This document shows, piece after piece, positions 1 through 6,040 of a stretch of 6,745 nt of DNA. The translations under genes were made by a program, and so were the position numbers. Location: NCBI GenBank assembly GCA_945827565.1, contig CALZNR010000075.1, positions 1 to 6,745 on the forward strand, written 5' to 3'. Every line of letters starts with the position of its first letter. Position 1 is the stretch's first letter. The notes beneath the pieces are model-generated. The model was not told the DNA's origin, did not search any database, and saw only the letters and a program-made list of their open reading frames with translations. The stretch is from an uncultured Prevotella sp. Lineage in GTDB: Bacteria; Bacteroidota; Bacteroidia; Bacteroidales; Bacteroidaceae.

Positions 1-45
1 ACACACTGCATATCGTCGGCAGCGTCAGATGTGTATAAGAGACAG
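1..45 (+). other. Illumina Nextera adapter and i5 index (non-genomic)
   Basis: Bases 1-4 (ACAC) match the 3' end of the P5 primer. Bases 5-12 (ACTGCATA) match the Nextera XT i5 index known as S506. Bases 13-26 (TCGTCGGCAGCGTC) are the Read 1 tail, and bases 27-45 (AGATGTGTATAAGAGACAG) are the 19-bp Tn5 mosaic end. The order and junctions are exactly those of a tagmentation library molecule, so genomic sequence begins at about base 46. An ATG inside the adapter opens a plus-strand frame starting MCIRDS. This is a known contamination signature in protein databases and not a gene. Confidence 0.98.
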
Positions 46-1000
46 CCTTTACCTGTTGTGGGATGAAGCTGGTGAGGGTCATGCCCGGGGTGGTGTTGAT
101 TTCCAGCATTTGGATCTTGTCCACCGTTTCTCCGTTGCGTCCCTTGCCCTTGCCTATGATATAGTCTATGCGGATGATGCCGTTGCAGCGCAGAATGTCG
201 TAGATGTGCGAGGTGAGCTGTGCCACGCGCTGTGCCGTTTCCTCGCTGAGACGGGCGGGAGTAATCTCTTGCACCTGTCCGTTGTATTTGGCGTCGTAGT
301 CAAAAAACTCGTTGCTGGTCACCACTTCGGTGGCAGGCAACACCACCGACTTCTCCCTGGTTTTGTAGCAGCCGATAGAGATTTCGGTGCCTTCGAGATA
401 ACTCTCCACCATCACATCGCTGCTCTCCAGAATGGCCTTGCGGATGGCAGGAGCCAACTGGTCTTTGTTCTTCACCTTTGACACACCGAAGCTGCTGCCG
501 TCGGCTGCGGGTTTCACAAAGCAGGGCATACCGATGCGCTCTTCTATCTCGTCGTCGCTCACCACTTCTTCATAGCCCTTGCGGATGAGCAGGCTGTCTG
601 CCACGGTGATGCCGTAGCCACGCAGATACTGGTTGAGCACAAACTTGTTGAAGGTGAGAGCCTCTACCAATACGTTGCTGGTGGAGTAGGGCATACCGAT
701 GAGGTCGAAGTAGCCTTGTAGCAGTCCGTTCTCTCCTGGTGTGCCGTGGATGGTGATATAGGCATAGTCGAAGTAGTGCTTCTTGCCCTCTATGGTGTAT
801 GAAAAGTCGTTGCGGTCGATGGGGGTGGCGGTGCCGTCGGGCAGGTTCACTTGCCAGCGGGTGCCTTTGATTTCAACGATGAGCACATGGTAGCGCTCTT
901 TGTCAAAGAAGGAGTACAAGCCCTGTGCAGAGCGCAGAGACACATTGTGTTCTGAAGAATCTCCGCCACAAACGATGGCGATATTTCTCTTTGTTTCCAT
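46..1000 (-). CDS. ddl: D-alanine--D-alanine ligase, 3'-truncated by contig end
   Basis: ATP-grasp ligase that joins two D-alanines in the cytoplasm to make the dipeptide capping peptidoglycan precursors. The frame is open from ATG at 1000 to the adapter junction, giving 318 native codons and no stop. Visible motifs: GGDSSEHNVS (residues 12-21, with E17 as the likely N-terminal D-Ala-contacting Glu), HGTPGENG (85-92), the ATP-grasp segment VKPAADGSSFGVSKV (162-176), YDAKY (235-239) and the Mg-binding EINTTPGMT (300-308). By family comparison Y239 sits where Tyr marks D-Ala rather than D-lactate specificity; that assignment is an inference. Family members are roughly 320-330 aa or more, so only a short C-terminal tail seems missing. 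The gene starts 15 bp after the rluD-like stop and is the last visible gene of the operon. No Shine-Dalgarno is evident. The last codon before the junction reads Lys. Confidence 0.96.
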
Positions 1001-1015
1001 AAACGTGTGTTGTGA

Positions 1016-2080
1016 TTATATTTGATTGTTGTCTGTTGCAAGGAAGCGCCCGCGCCACTTCTCTATCAGTGCCTCCATGTCTGCCGGCAGCTGACTGGTG
1101 AAGTCCATCTGCTGGTGGGTGGTGGGATGTACAAAGCCTAAGGTACGGGCGTGAAGAGCCTGGCGATGGCATAGTTTGAAGGCATTGTGTATATACTGGC
1201 GGTAAGAGGTGGTGCGCTCGCCACGCAGTATCTCGGTGCCTCCGTAGCGCTCGTCGGCAAAGAGGGGATGACCGATGTGCTTCATGTGGGCACGTATCTG
1301 GTGTGTGCGCCCGGTCTCCAGGATGCACTCCACCAGGGTGGTGTAGCCATAGCGTTCCATCACGCGATAGTGGGTCACGGCAGGTTTGCCCTCGTTGCTG
1401 TCGGTGGGGAATACAGCCATGCGCAGGCGGTCTTTGGGGTCGCGCCCTATGTTGCCCTCTATGGTACCCTCGTCTTCCACAAAGTTGCCCCACACCAGGG
1501 CGTTGTAGCTGCGGTGGGTGGTCTTGTTGAAAAACTGCACTCCCAGCGCACTCTTTGCCTCGGGGGTTTTGGCCACTACGAGCAGTCCGCTGGTGTCTTT
1601 GTCGATGCGGTGCACCAGTCCCACCTCCGGACTGTTGGGGTCATAGTTGGGATTGTCTTTCAGATGCCATGCCACGGCATTGACCAGTGTGCCGCTGAAG
1701 TTGCCGCATCCAGGGTGAACCACCATGCCAGCGGGCTTGTTGATAACCATCAGCTGTTCGTCTTCATACACCACCTCCAACGGTATGTCTTCGGGTTCGA
1801 TGGTGGTGTCGAAGTGTGGACGGTCGAGCATCAGTGTCACCGAGTCGCCCGGCCGCACCTTGTAGTTGCTCTTCACGGGTTTGTCGTTCACGTGCACAAA
1901 TCCGGCATCTGCCGCCTTCTGTATGCGGTTGCGACTGGAGTGCTGTAGTTTTTCAAAGAGAAACTTATCCACACGCACCGCCACCTGTCCGCGATCTACT
2001 TCTATGCGGAAGTGCTCGTACAGTTGTTGTTGCTCATCGTCGTCCACCTCATCGGTCAGTGGCAGTGGTTCTTCTGTCAT
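1016..2080 (-). CDS. rluD: RluA/RluD-family 23S rRNA pseudouridine synthase
   Basis: Converts uridines in rRNA to pseudouridine. The RluD-type architecture suggests helix 69 of 23S rRNA as substrate, but this is inferred from family resemblance. The product is 354 aa. After an acidic N-terminal extension (about 1-30) comes an S4 RNA-binding domain (about 35-90, with VRVDKFL and SSRNRIQKA). The catalytic domain (about 100-330) carries the hallmark HRIDKDTSG (157-165), in which D160 is the expected catalytic Asp, plus INKPAGMVVHPG (113-124) and TGRTHQIRAH (256-265). E. coli RluD is 326 aa, so this protein is slightly longer, mainly at the N-terminus. The ATG at 2080 is preceded on the coding strand by AGGAAAAAG, one of the few plausible ribosome binding sites in the window. 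It lies 65 bp downstream of the PASTA gene with no TAnnTTTG box between them, so the two are probably cotranscribed. RluA, RluB or RluC specificity cannot be excluded. Confidence 0.93.
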   Translation of the reverse strand: MTEEPLPLTDEVDDDEQQQLYEHFRIEVDRGQVAVRVDKFLFEKLQHSSRNRIQKAADAGFVHVNDKPVKSNYKVRPGDSVTLMLDRPHFDTTIEPEDIPLEVVYEDEQLMVINKPAGMVVHPGCGNFSGTLVNAVAWHLKDNPNYDPNSPEVGLVHRIDKDTSGLLVVAKTPEAKSALGVQFFNKTTHRSYNALVWGNFVEDEGTIEGNIGRDPKDRLRMAVFPTDSNEGKPAVTHYRVMERYGYTTLVECILETGRTHQIRAHMKHIGHPLFADERYGGTEILRGERTTSYRQYIHNAFKLCHRQALHARTLGFVHPTTHQQMDFTSQLPADMEALIEKWRGRFLATDNNQI

Positions 2081-2145
2081 CTTTTTCCTGTTAGAGAGTC
2101 AGTATTTCGTTGTTCTTATGCTGTGGTGTTGGTGCCGGCGAGGCT

Positions 2146-2796
2146 TTACTCGGAGGGACCGTTCACCTCTTCAAACTCATCGATGTCGCCTTCGGCGTTG
2201 CTGTAGTTGATATCCACCGTGTCTATTTCGCCCTCATTGCCGTAGGTGCCGCTGCCCACCACAAGCGACAGAGGCAGGTCGGTGCTCACCCTTTCACCCG
2301 TTGTCAGTCGTCTGCCACGACAGGTAACGCCATACACCCAGTCTTGTTCGCCCTCTACATACTGTGGCGAGAGCATCACAAAGCCCATGCTGCGCAGGCG
2401 TGCTTCTGCCTCGCGTGCACTGCTGTTGTCTATGATATCGGGGATGGCCACAAGGGGTGAGGAGAGCGAGTTAACGGTGACGTAGATGGTGCGACCGCTC
2501 TTGATGTGTGCCCCTGCCTCGGGTGTTTGTAGCAGAATCACGTTGGCGGGCATGTGCTTGTTGCGCCCCGAATCGGTCACCATGATGGTGATGCCCTGCT
2601 CTTCCATCATCTTTCGGGCCTTGTCGATGTTCATGCCGTTGAAGTCGGGGATGGCTATAGACTCGCCGTGCTTGGTGTATGCGTCGAGTGCGAACTGCAA
2701 GCCCACCACCATTGCCACCACCACAAGAGCCATGGCAGTCAGGTTGATGACTACAAAGGGAGCGAATAACTTTTTAAAAAAATCTCTTACCTTCAT
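2146..2796 (-). CDS. Membrane-anchored PASTA-domain protein
   Basis: A 216-aa single-pass membrane protein. A short basic cytoplasmic start (MKVRDFFKKLF) precedes one membrane segment (about residues 13-36). Two PASTA repeats follow (about 44-110 and 115-183), each opening with an IPD/IPDF motif and ending in a beta strand such as TIYVTVNS or LPLSLVVGSG. The tail (about 185-216) is acidic. PASTA domains are known from Ser/Thr kinases and penicillin-binding proteins, where they bind or sense peptidoglycan. Neither a kinase nor a transpeptidase domain is present here. Location in an operon with ddl supports a periplasmic cell-wall role, but no exact function can be assigned. I chose ATG 2796 because the membrane topology begins naturally there. 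In-frame starts upstream are ATG 2823, ATG 2838 and TTG 2853; the last overlaps the promoter's -7 box and is very unlikely. It is the first gene of the PASTA-rluD-ddl operon. Confidence 0.88.
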   Translation of the reverse strand: MKVRDFFKKLFAPFVVINLTAMALVVVAMVVGLQFALDAYTKHGESIAIPDFNGMNIDKARKMMEEQGITIMVTDSGRNKHMPANVILLQTPEAGAHIKSGRTIYVTVNSLSSPLVAIPDIIDNSSAREAEARLRSMGFVMLSPQYVEGEQDWVYGVTCRGRRLTTGERVSTDLPLSLVVGSGTYGNEGEIDTVDINYSNAEGDIDEFEEVNGPSE

Positions 2797-2850
2797 GGGC
2801 GTTAGCTGTGTTATGGTGCGCATCCGGGAGGGGTGCATAATAAATATGTG

Positions 2851-2881
2851 CAAAGATAGGGTAAAAAATCGTCACGAACGA
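2851..2881 (-). promoter_or_regulatory. Bacteroidetes-type promoter of the PASTA-rluD-ddl operon
   Basis: On the minus strand TATCTTTG (2858 to 2851) fits the -7 consensus TAnnTTTG. The -33 region about 20 bp upstream (around 2878-2881) is only a weak TTTG match. The predicted start point near 2845 leaves a leader of about 20-50 nt before the candidate ATGs. A perfect 6-bp inverted repeat (ACTGCA-AA-TGCAGT, 2903-2916) lies about 45 bp upstream and could be an operator, but there is no independent support for that. Confidence 0.68.
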
Positions 2882-2980
2882 ATTTTGAATTGCTAATTTT
2901 CCACTGCAAATGCAGTTCTTCTGTCCTTGGTTCGGAATCATTGTGTGACGAGGTGCCTGAAGGAGACATGCTGAAATGCA

Positions 2981-3019
2981 AGAGGGTGTATCAAAACACT
3001 GAGTTTTGATACACCCTCT
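2981..3019 (-). terminator. Perfect 17-bp hairpin, probable rpmH terminator
   Basis: The left arm AGAGGGTGTATCAAAAC (2981-2997) is the exact reverse complement of 3003-3019, around a 5-nt loop (ACTGA). It sits about 40 nt after the rpmH stop, where a transcript end is expected. Neither strand has a proper U-run after the stem, so it is not a textbook intrinsic terminator. It may act with other factors, protect a 3' end, or be a copy of a dispersed palindromic repeat. No flanking target duplication is visible. Confidence 0.65.
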
Positions 3020-3058
3020 CTCTAACTTAATTCCATCTATCTGATGAGCGGAGGAAGA

Positions 3059-3214
3059 TTATTTTCCGTGATGCTCGTCAGATACTGTGAGCTTTTTGCG
3101 TCCCTTAGCGCGACGTGAAGCCAATACCCTGCGGCCGTTCTTGGTGGCCATTCTCTCACGGAAGCCGTGCTTGTTTACTCTCCTCCTGTTGTGAGGCTGA
3201 AATGTTCTTTTCAT
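3059..3214 (-). CDS. rpmH: 50S ribosomal protein L34
   Basis: A small, very basic 51-aa protein of the large ribosomal subunit. The translation begins [19 protein letters not shown] and continues through [22 protein letters not shown], which is the canonical L34 signature (KRTFQP, HGFR, M-T-x-GR-vL--RR-KGRK-L). It ends TVSDEHHGK before TAA, a few residues longer than the 44-46 aa of many L34 proteins. Start ATG is at 3214. The gene is divergent from efp across 259 bp and has its own promoter. In many bacteria rpmH sits beside dnaA/rnpA at the origin; that context is absent here. Confidence 0.97.
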   Translation of the reverse strand: MKRTFQPHNRRRVNKHGFRERMATKNGRRVLASRRAKGRKKLTVSDEHHGK

Positions 3215-3270
3215 TGCTTGTATATGTTTTTATGTTATTATTCCAAGGGGTAATCCACACTTTTGGGCTG

Positions 3271-3301
3271 CAAAGTTAGGCAATAATTTAGAAATAACCA
3301 A
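3271..3301 (-). promoter_or_regulatory. rpmH: rpmH promoter
   Basis: On the minus strand TAACTTTG (3278 to 3271) is an exact TAnnTTTG -7 box. TTGG (3301 to 3298) lies 19 bp upstream and matches the -33 TTTG at three of four bases. The start point is predicted near 3265, giving a leader of about 50 nt. Confidence 0.78.
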
Positions 3302-3329
3302 GAATTATGCTATTTTTAGTGCGATGTTT

Positions 3330-3360
3330 TATGTTTTTTTCGGAAAAAACCTTAACTTTG
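3330..3360 (+). promoter_or_regulatory. efp: efp promoter
   Basis: TAACTTTG (3353-3360) is an exact -7 consensus, identical to the box of the divergent rpmH promoter. The -33 element is weak (TATG around 3330-3333 at 19-bp spacing), in a T-rich stretch. The predicted start near 3366 gives efp an untranslated leader of about 107 nt, long for the genes in this window. Confidence 0.75.
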
Positions 3361-3386
3361 CACCCATATTCAATGAATTTCAGTGA

Positions 3387-3419
3387 ATGGCGGGTGGCAT
3401 CAAGCCTCCGTCGCAGTAG
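3387..3419 (+). CDS. Candidate leader peptide upstream of efp (speculative)
   Basis: A 10-codon frame, ATG at 3387 to TAG at 3417-3419, encodes MAGGIKPPSQ. It starts about 20 nt after the predicted efp transcription start. It contains two consecutive proline codons (3405-3410), the class of sequence at which ribosomes need EF-P. The position invites a feedback hypothesis, but so short a frame can arise by chance. No Shine-Dalgarno is visible, although Bacteroidetes often do without one. No homologue is known to me. Confidence 0.25.
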   Translation: MAGGIKPPSQ

Positions 3420-3453
3420 TAAACTACCGGTGGAGAATACAGAACCCACCCAC
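3392..3453 (+). promoter_or_regulatory. Foldable efp 5' leader with competing helices
   Basis: GGGTGG (3392-3397) and GGTGG (3429-3433) can both pair with the single complementary block CCACCC (3446-3451), so the two helices are mutually exclusive. A local GTAGT-AA-ACTAC inverted repeat (3416-3427) lies between them. The arrangement resembles an attenuator or a translational switch. It is seen only by eye; no folding energies were calculated. Confidence 0.3.
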
Positions 3454-3473
3454 AAACATCAATAAAGTTATAT

Positions 3474-4040
3474 ATGATTAACTCACAAGACATTAAAAAA
3501 GGAACTGCCATTAGAATGGATGGCGGTATCTGGGTGTGCATCGACTTCCAGCACAGAAAGCCTGGCAAGGGAAATACCGTGATGAACACCAAACTGAAGA
3601 ACGTGACCGACGGCAGAGTGCTTGACCGTACATTCCAGGTGGGATTCAAACTGGAAGACGTGATTATTGAGCGTCGCCCCTACCAGTATCTCTACGAAGA
3701 TCCTACCGGACGCATCTTTATGAACCAGGAAACATTTGAGCAGATTCCTATCGCCAATGACTTGGTGATTGGACACGAGTATATGAAGGAAGGCGATGTG
3801 GTGGAAGTGGTGACAGATACCACCGACGGCACTATCCTCTATGCTGAAATGCCCGTGAAGACCTATCTCAGAGTAACTCACTCAGAGCCAGGCATAAAGG
3901 GTGATACCGCTACCAATGCCACCAAGCCCGCTACCCTGGAAACAGGCGTGGAGGTGCGCGTGCCCCTGTTTATCAACGAGGGCGACTTGATTCAGGTAGA
4001 TACCCGCGACGGAAGCTATCTGCAGAGAGCAAAGGAATAA
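3474..4040 (+). CDS. efp: Translation elongation factor P
   Basis: A cytosolic tRNA-shaped factor that enters the ribosomal E site and promotes peptide bond formation at consecutive prolines. The 188-aa product has the normal length. Domain I (about 1-65, KOW-like) carries the tip loop HRKPGKGNT with PGKG at 30-33; K32 is at the position modified in other EF-Ps. Domains II (about 66-127) and III (about 130-187) are OB folds, with the C-terminal signature PGIKGDTA...KPATLETG and VPLFINEGDLIQVDTRDGSYLQR. A Lys rather than an Arg at the tip argues against EarP-type rhamnosylation. No lysine-modifying enzyme (EpmA/EpmB type) is in the window. The gene is monocistronic by context, with its own promoter upstream and a strong intrinsic terminator 55 nt after the stop. 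ATG 3474 fits the family N-terminus. Confidence 0.98.
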   Translation: MINSQDIKKGTAIRMDGGIWVCIDFQHRKPGKGNTVMNTKLKNVTDGRVLDRTFQVGFKLEDVIIERRPYQYLYEDPTGRIFMNQETFEQIPIANDLVIGHEYMKEGDVVEVVTDTTDGTILYAEMPVKTYLRVTHSEPGIKGDTATNATKPATLETGVEVRVPLFINEGDLIQVDTRDGSYLQRAKE

Positions 4041-4094
4041 AAGTTGCTGGCAGGCCGCAAAAGGCTCACTGTCAGGGCGTGTGAAGCCGCAGAT

Positions 4095-4148
4095 AATCCT
4101 CAGACGAAGAAAACATATATGGATTGTTTTTTCGTTTGAGGATTTTTT
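4095..4148 (+). terminator. Intrinsic terminator after efp
   Basis: An 18-bp stem (4095-4112 with 4127-4144, including two G-U pairs) closes a 14-nt loop. It is followed directly by TTTT (4145-4148), continuing the T residues of the stem. AATCCTCA pairs with TGAGGATT at its base. It ends the efp transcript about 55 nt past the stop codon. Confidence 0.85.
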
Positions 4149-4158
4149 CATAACTTTA
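4128..4158 (+). promoter_or_regulatory. Probable promoter of the glycosyltransferase-radC unit
   Basis: TAACTTTA (4151-4158) differs from the TAnnTTTG -7 box only at the last base, and TTTT (4128-4131) lies at the 19-bp -33 spacing. The promoter would be embedded in the 3' arm of the efp terminator, giving a leader of about 65 nt before ATG 4232. Confidence 0.5.
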
Positions 4159-4231
4159 CCCTCCCATTTGCAACGACAACAGGCATGCGGCAGTGCAAGG
4201 CATAGGTCTCGTGCCACAATATCAAGAAAAT

Positions 4232-5278
4232 ATGAAATTCTCGTTTATAGTGCCCGTGTTCAACCGTCCTGACGAGGTGAGTGAACTGCTGGAGAGCCTG
4301 ACAAGGCAAACATTGAAATCCTTTGAGGTGATAGTGGTGGAAGATGGGTCGCAAGTGCCCTGTGATGAGGTGTGCCGAAAATACAGCGATGTGCTCGACC
4401 TGAAATATTTCCAAAAATCCAACTCCGGACCAGGGCAGACCCGTAACTACGGTGCAGAAAGGGCGCAGGGAGAATATCTGATAGTGCTCGACTCTGATGT
4501 AGTGTTGCCGGAAACCTATTTGGAAGAGGTGGAAAAGGAATTGGAAAGAGAACCTGCCGACGCCTTTGGCGGACCAGACCGCGCACACGACTCGTTTACT
4601 GATACGCAGAAAGCCATCAGCTACTCCATGACCTCGTTCTTTACCACCGGAGGCATACGAGGAGGGAAGAAGAAACTGGACAAGTTCTATCCACGCTCGT
4701 TCAATATGGGCATACGGGCCGAAGTGTATAAGGCATTGGGAGGTTTCTCGAAAATGCGCTTCGGTGAGGATATAGACTTCAGTATCCGTATCTTCAAAGC
4801 AGGCTGTCGCTGCCGCCTCTTTCCCGAGGCGTGGGTGTGGCACAAACGGCGCACCGACATGCGTAAGTTCTTCCGACAGGTATATAACAGCGGTATCGCA
4901 CGAATCAACCTGTACAAAAAATATCCCGAGTCGCTCAAGCTGGTGCACCTGCTGCCCATGGTGTTCACGGTGGGAGTGATACTGCTGTTTCTTGCCGCCT
5001 GCGTGGGCAGGGTAATGATGGTGTATGGCAGTCAGGAGCATTTCTATCACTGGTATGCCTTCGTGCTGGCGTGTCTGGCTCCCATCATCCTCTATGCGCT
5101 GCTTGTGATGGTTCATTCTGCCATCTGCAACAAGAGTATTCACATAGGCTTTATCTCTGTGGGTGCGGCCTTTGTGCAATTGATGGGCTATGGCTTCGGC
5201 TTTATTCAGGCGTGGTGGAAGAGATGTTTGTGGGGAAAGAAGGAGTTTAGTGCTTTTGACAAGAGCTTCTATGACTGA
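4232..5278 (+). CDS. Membrane-associated family 2 glycosyltransferase
   Basis: A 348-aa protein with an N-terminal GT-A (GT2) catalytic domain (about 1-230) and a hydrophobic C-terminal region with about three membrane segments (roughly 238-260, 274-296 and 303-326). Visible motifs are FSFIVPVFNRPDEV (3-16), VVEDGS (35-40), the metal and nucleotide-sugar binding DSD (87-89, in LIVLDSDVVLP), FNMGIRAEVY (157-166) and the acidic FGEDIDFSIRI (177-187), whose E179/D180 lie where the catalytic base is expected. It should transfer a sugar from a nucleotide donor at the cytoplasmic face of the inner membrane, to a lipid or glycan acceptor that cannot be deduced. I chose ATG 4232 over an in-frame GTG at 4193 because the GT2 fold begins at once with the FSFIVPVFN strand and the upstream A-rich AAGAAAAT suits Bacteroidetes initiation. 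It overlaps radC by 8 nt. Confidence 0.92.
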   Translation: MKFSFIVPVFNRPDEVSELLESLTRQTLKSFEVIVVEDGSQVPCDEVCRKYSDVLDLKYFQKSNSGPGQTRNYGAERAQGEYLIVLDSDVVLPETYLEEVEKELEREPADAFGGPDRAHDSFTDTQKAISYSMTSFFTTGGIRGGKKKLDKFYPRSFNMGIRAEVYKALGGFSKMRFGEDIDFSIRIFKAGCRCRLFPEAWVWHKRRTDMRKFFRQVYNSGIARINLYKKYPESLKLVHLLPMVFTVGVILLFLAACVGRVMMVYGSQEHFYHWYAFVLACLAPIILYALLVMVHSAICNKSIHIGFISVGAAFVQLMGYGFGFIQAWWKRCLWGKKEFSAFDKSFYD

Positions 5279-5966
5279 CAGAAACAGCATACGCATCGCA
5301 AGTCTGGCTCCCGACGACCGGCCGAGAGAAAAGATGATGGCACAGGGACCTGCCGCCCTGAGCAATGCAGAACTGCTGGCTATACTCATAGGCTCGGGCA
5401 CACCAAAGGAGAGTGCTGTGGCGCTGATGCAGAGGGTGATGACCGACTGCGCCAATAATCTTAACACGCTGGGGAAGATGTCGATAGCCGACTTGATGGC
5501 ATACAAGGGGATAGGAACGGCAAAGGCCATTACCCTGCTGGCTGCCTGCGAACTGGGCAAGCGCCGACAGGGGCAGAAGGTGGAGGAACGGCCACTGATG
5601 AAGTCGGCAGAGGATATCTACCGCTTTATGCACCCCAGGATGCAAGATCTGGATGTGGAAGAAGCGTGGGTGCTGCTGATGAACCAGAGATTTCAACTCA
5701 TCAAGGCAGAGCGCATCTCACGAGGCGGATTCACGGAAACAGCGGTAGATGTGAGGGTGATGATAAAATCGGCACTGTTGTGCAATGCCACGGTGATGGC
5801 ACTCTGCCACAACCATCCCAGCGGGAGTATTATTCCCAGCAATGAAGACAATATGCTGACCAAACGTGTGGGAGATGCCGCCAAACTGATGCGAATACAC
5901 CTGCTCGACCATCTCGTAATCACCGACGGTTGCTACTATTCCTATCAAGAACATGGCAAACTATAG
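5271..5966 (+). CDS. radC: RadC-family JAB/MPN domain protein
   Basis: A 231-aa member of the RadC (UPF0758) family. Despite the historical 'DNA repair' name, its biochemical role is not established. The N-terminal part (about 1-100) has the RadC opening RPREKMMAQGPAALSNAELLA (18-38) and a helix-hairpin-helix-like KGIGTAKAITLLAACELGKR (79-98). The C-terminal MPN/JAMM domain (about 112-231) has a conserved Glu near 130-131 and the zinc motif HNHPSG (180-185) followed by D193 in PSNED. All expected zinc ligands (H180, H182, D193) are present. The start ATG at 5271 overlaps the glycosyltransferase stop (ATGACTGA), suggesting translational coupling. A longer frame open to 5190 lies wholly inside the glycosyltransferase and does not look like RadC. 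Confidence 0.95.
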   Translation: MTDRNSIRIASLAPDDRPREKMMAQGPAALSNAELLAILIGSGTPKESAVALMQRVMTDCANNLNTLGKMSIADLMAYKGIGTAKAITLLAACELGKRRQGQKVEERPLMKSAEDIYRFMHPRMQDLDVEEAWVLLMNQRFQLIKAERISRGGFTETAVDVRVMIKSALLCNATVMALCHNHPSGSIIPSNEDNMLTKRVGDAAKLMRIHLLDHLVITDGCYYSYQEHGKL

Positions 5967-6040
5967 GGTGGGGAGCGTTGCACAGCCGTTGTGCGCATGG
6001 TTCAGAATGTCCGCATCCATTTTCTTGCATCTCCCCATCC
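5966..6040 (+). other. Structured 3' region after radC, possible terminator
   Basis: GGGTGGGGAG (5966-5975) pairs with CTCCCCATCC (6031-6040) over 10 bp with one G-U. A nested hairpin GCACA-gccgt-TGTGC lies at 5980-5994. The outer helix begins in the radC stop codon. No long U-run follows, so its role as transcript end, 3' protection or small RNA is open. Confidence 0.4.

Noticed and set aside
29..481. 150-aa plus-strand frame beginning MCIRDSLYLL
   Set aside because: The start lies in the Nextera adapter, and the remainder is antisense to ddl.
1187..1948. 253-aa plus-strand open frame
   Set aside because: Antisense to the rluD-like gene, whose S4 and catalytic motifs are unmistakable; no domain in the antisense product.
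2981..3019. Hairpin as a CRISPR repeat or insertion-sequence end
   Set aside because: Only one copy is in the window, with no spacers, no transposase and no flanking direct duplication.
4148..5560. 470-aa minus-strand open frame antisense to the glycosyltransferase and radC
   Set aside because: Both genes beneath it are firmly identified on the plus strand. The antisense product has no recognisable domain and a His-rich, shadow-like composition, and it starts inside radC.
5271..5966. radC as a marker of a mobile or defence island
   Set aside because: RadC-like genes do occur on mobile elements. Here it is in a core-gene neighbourhood (efp, rRNA operon), is coupled to a GT2 gene, and no integrase, repeat or attachment site is present.
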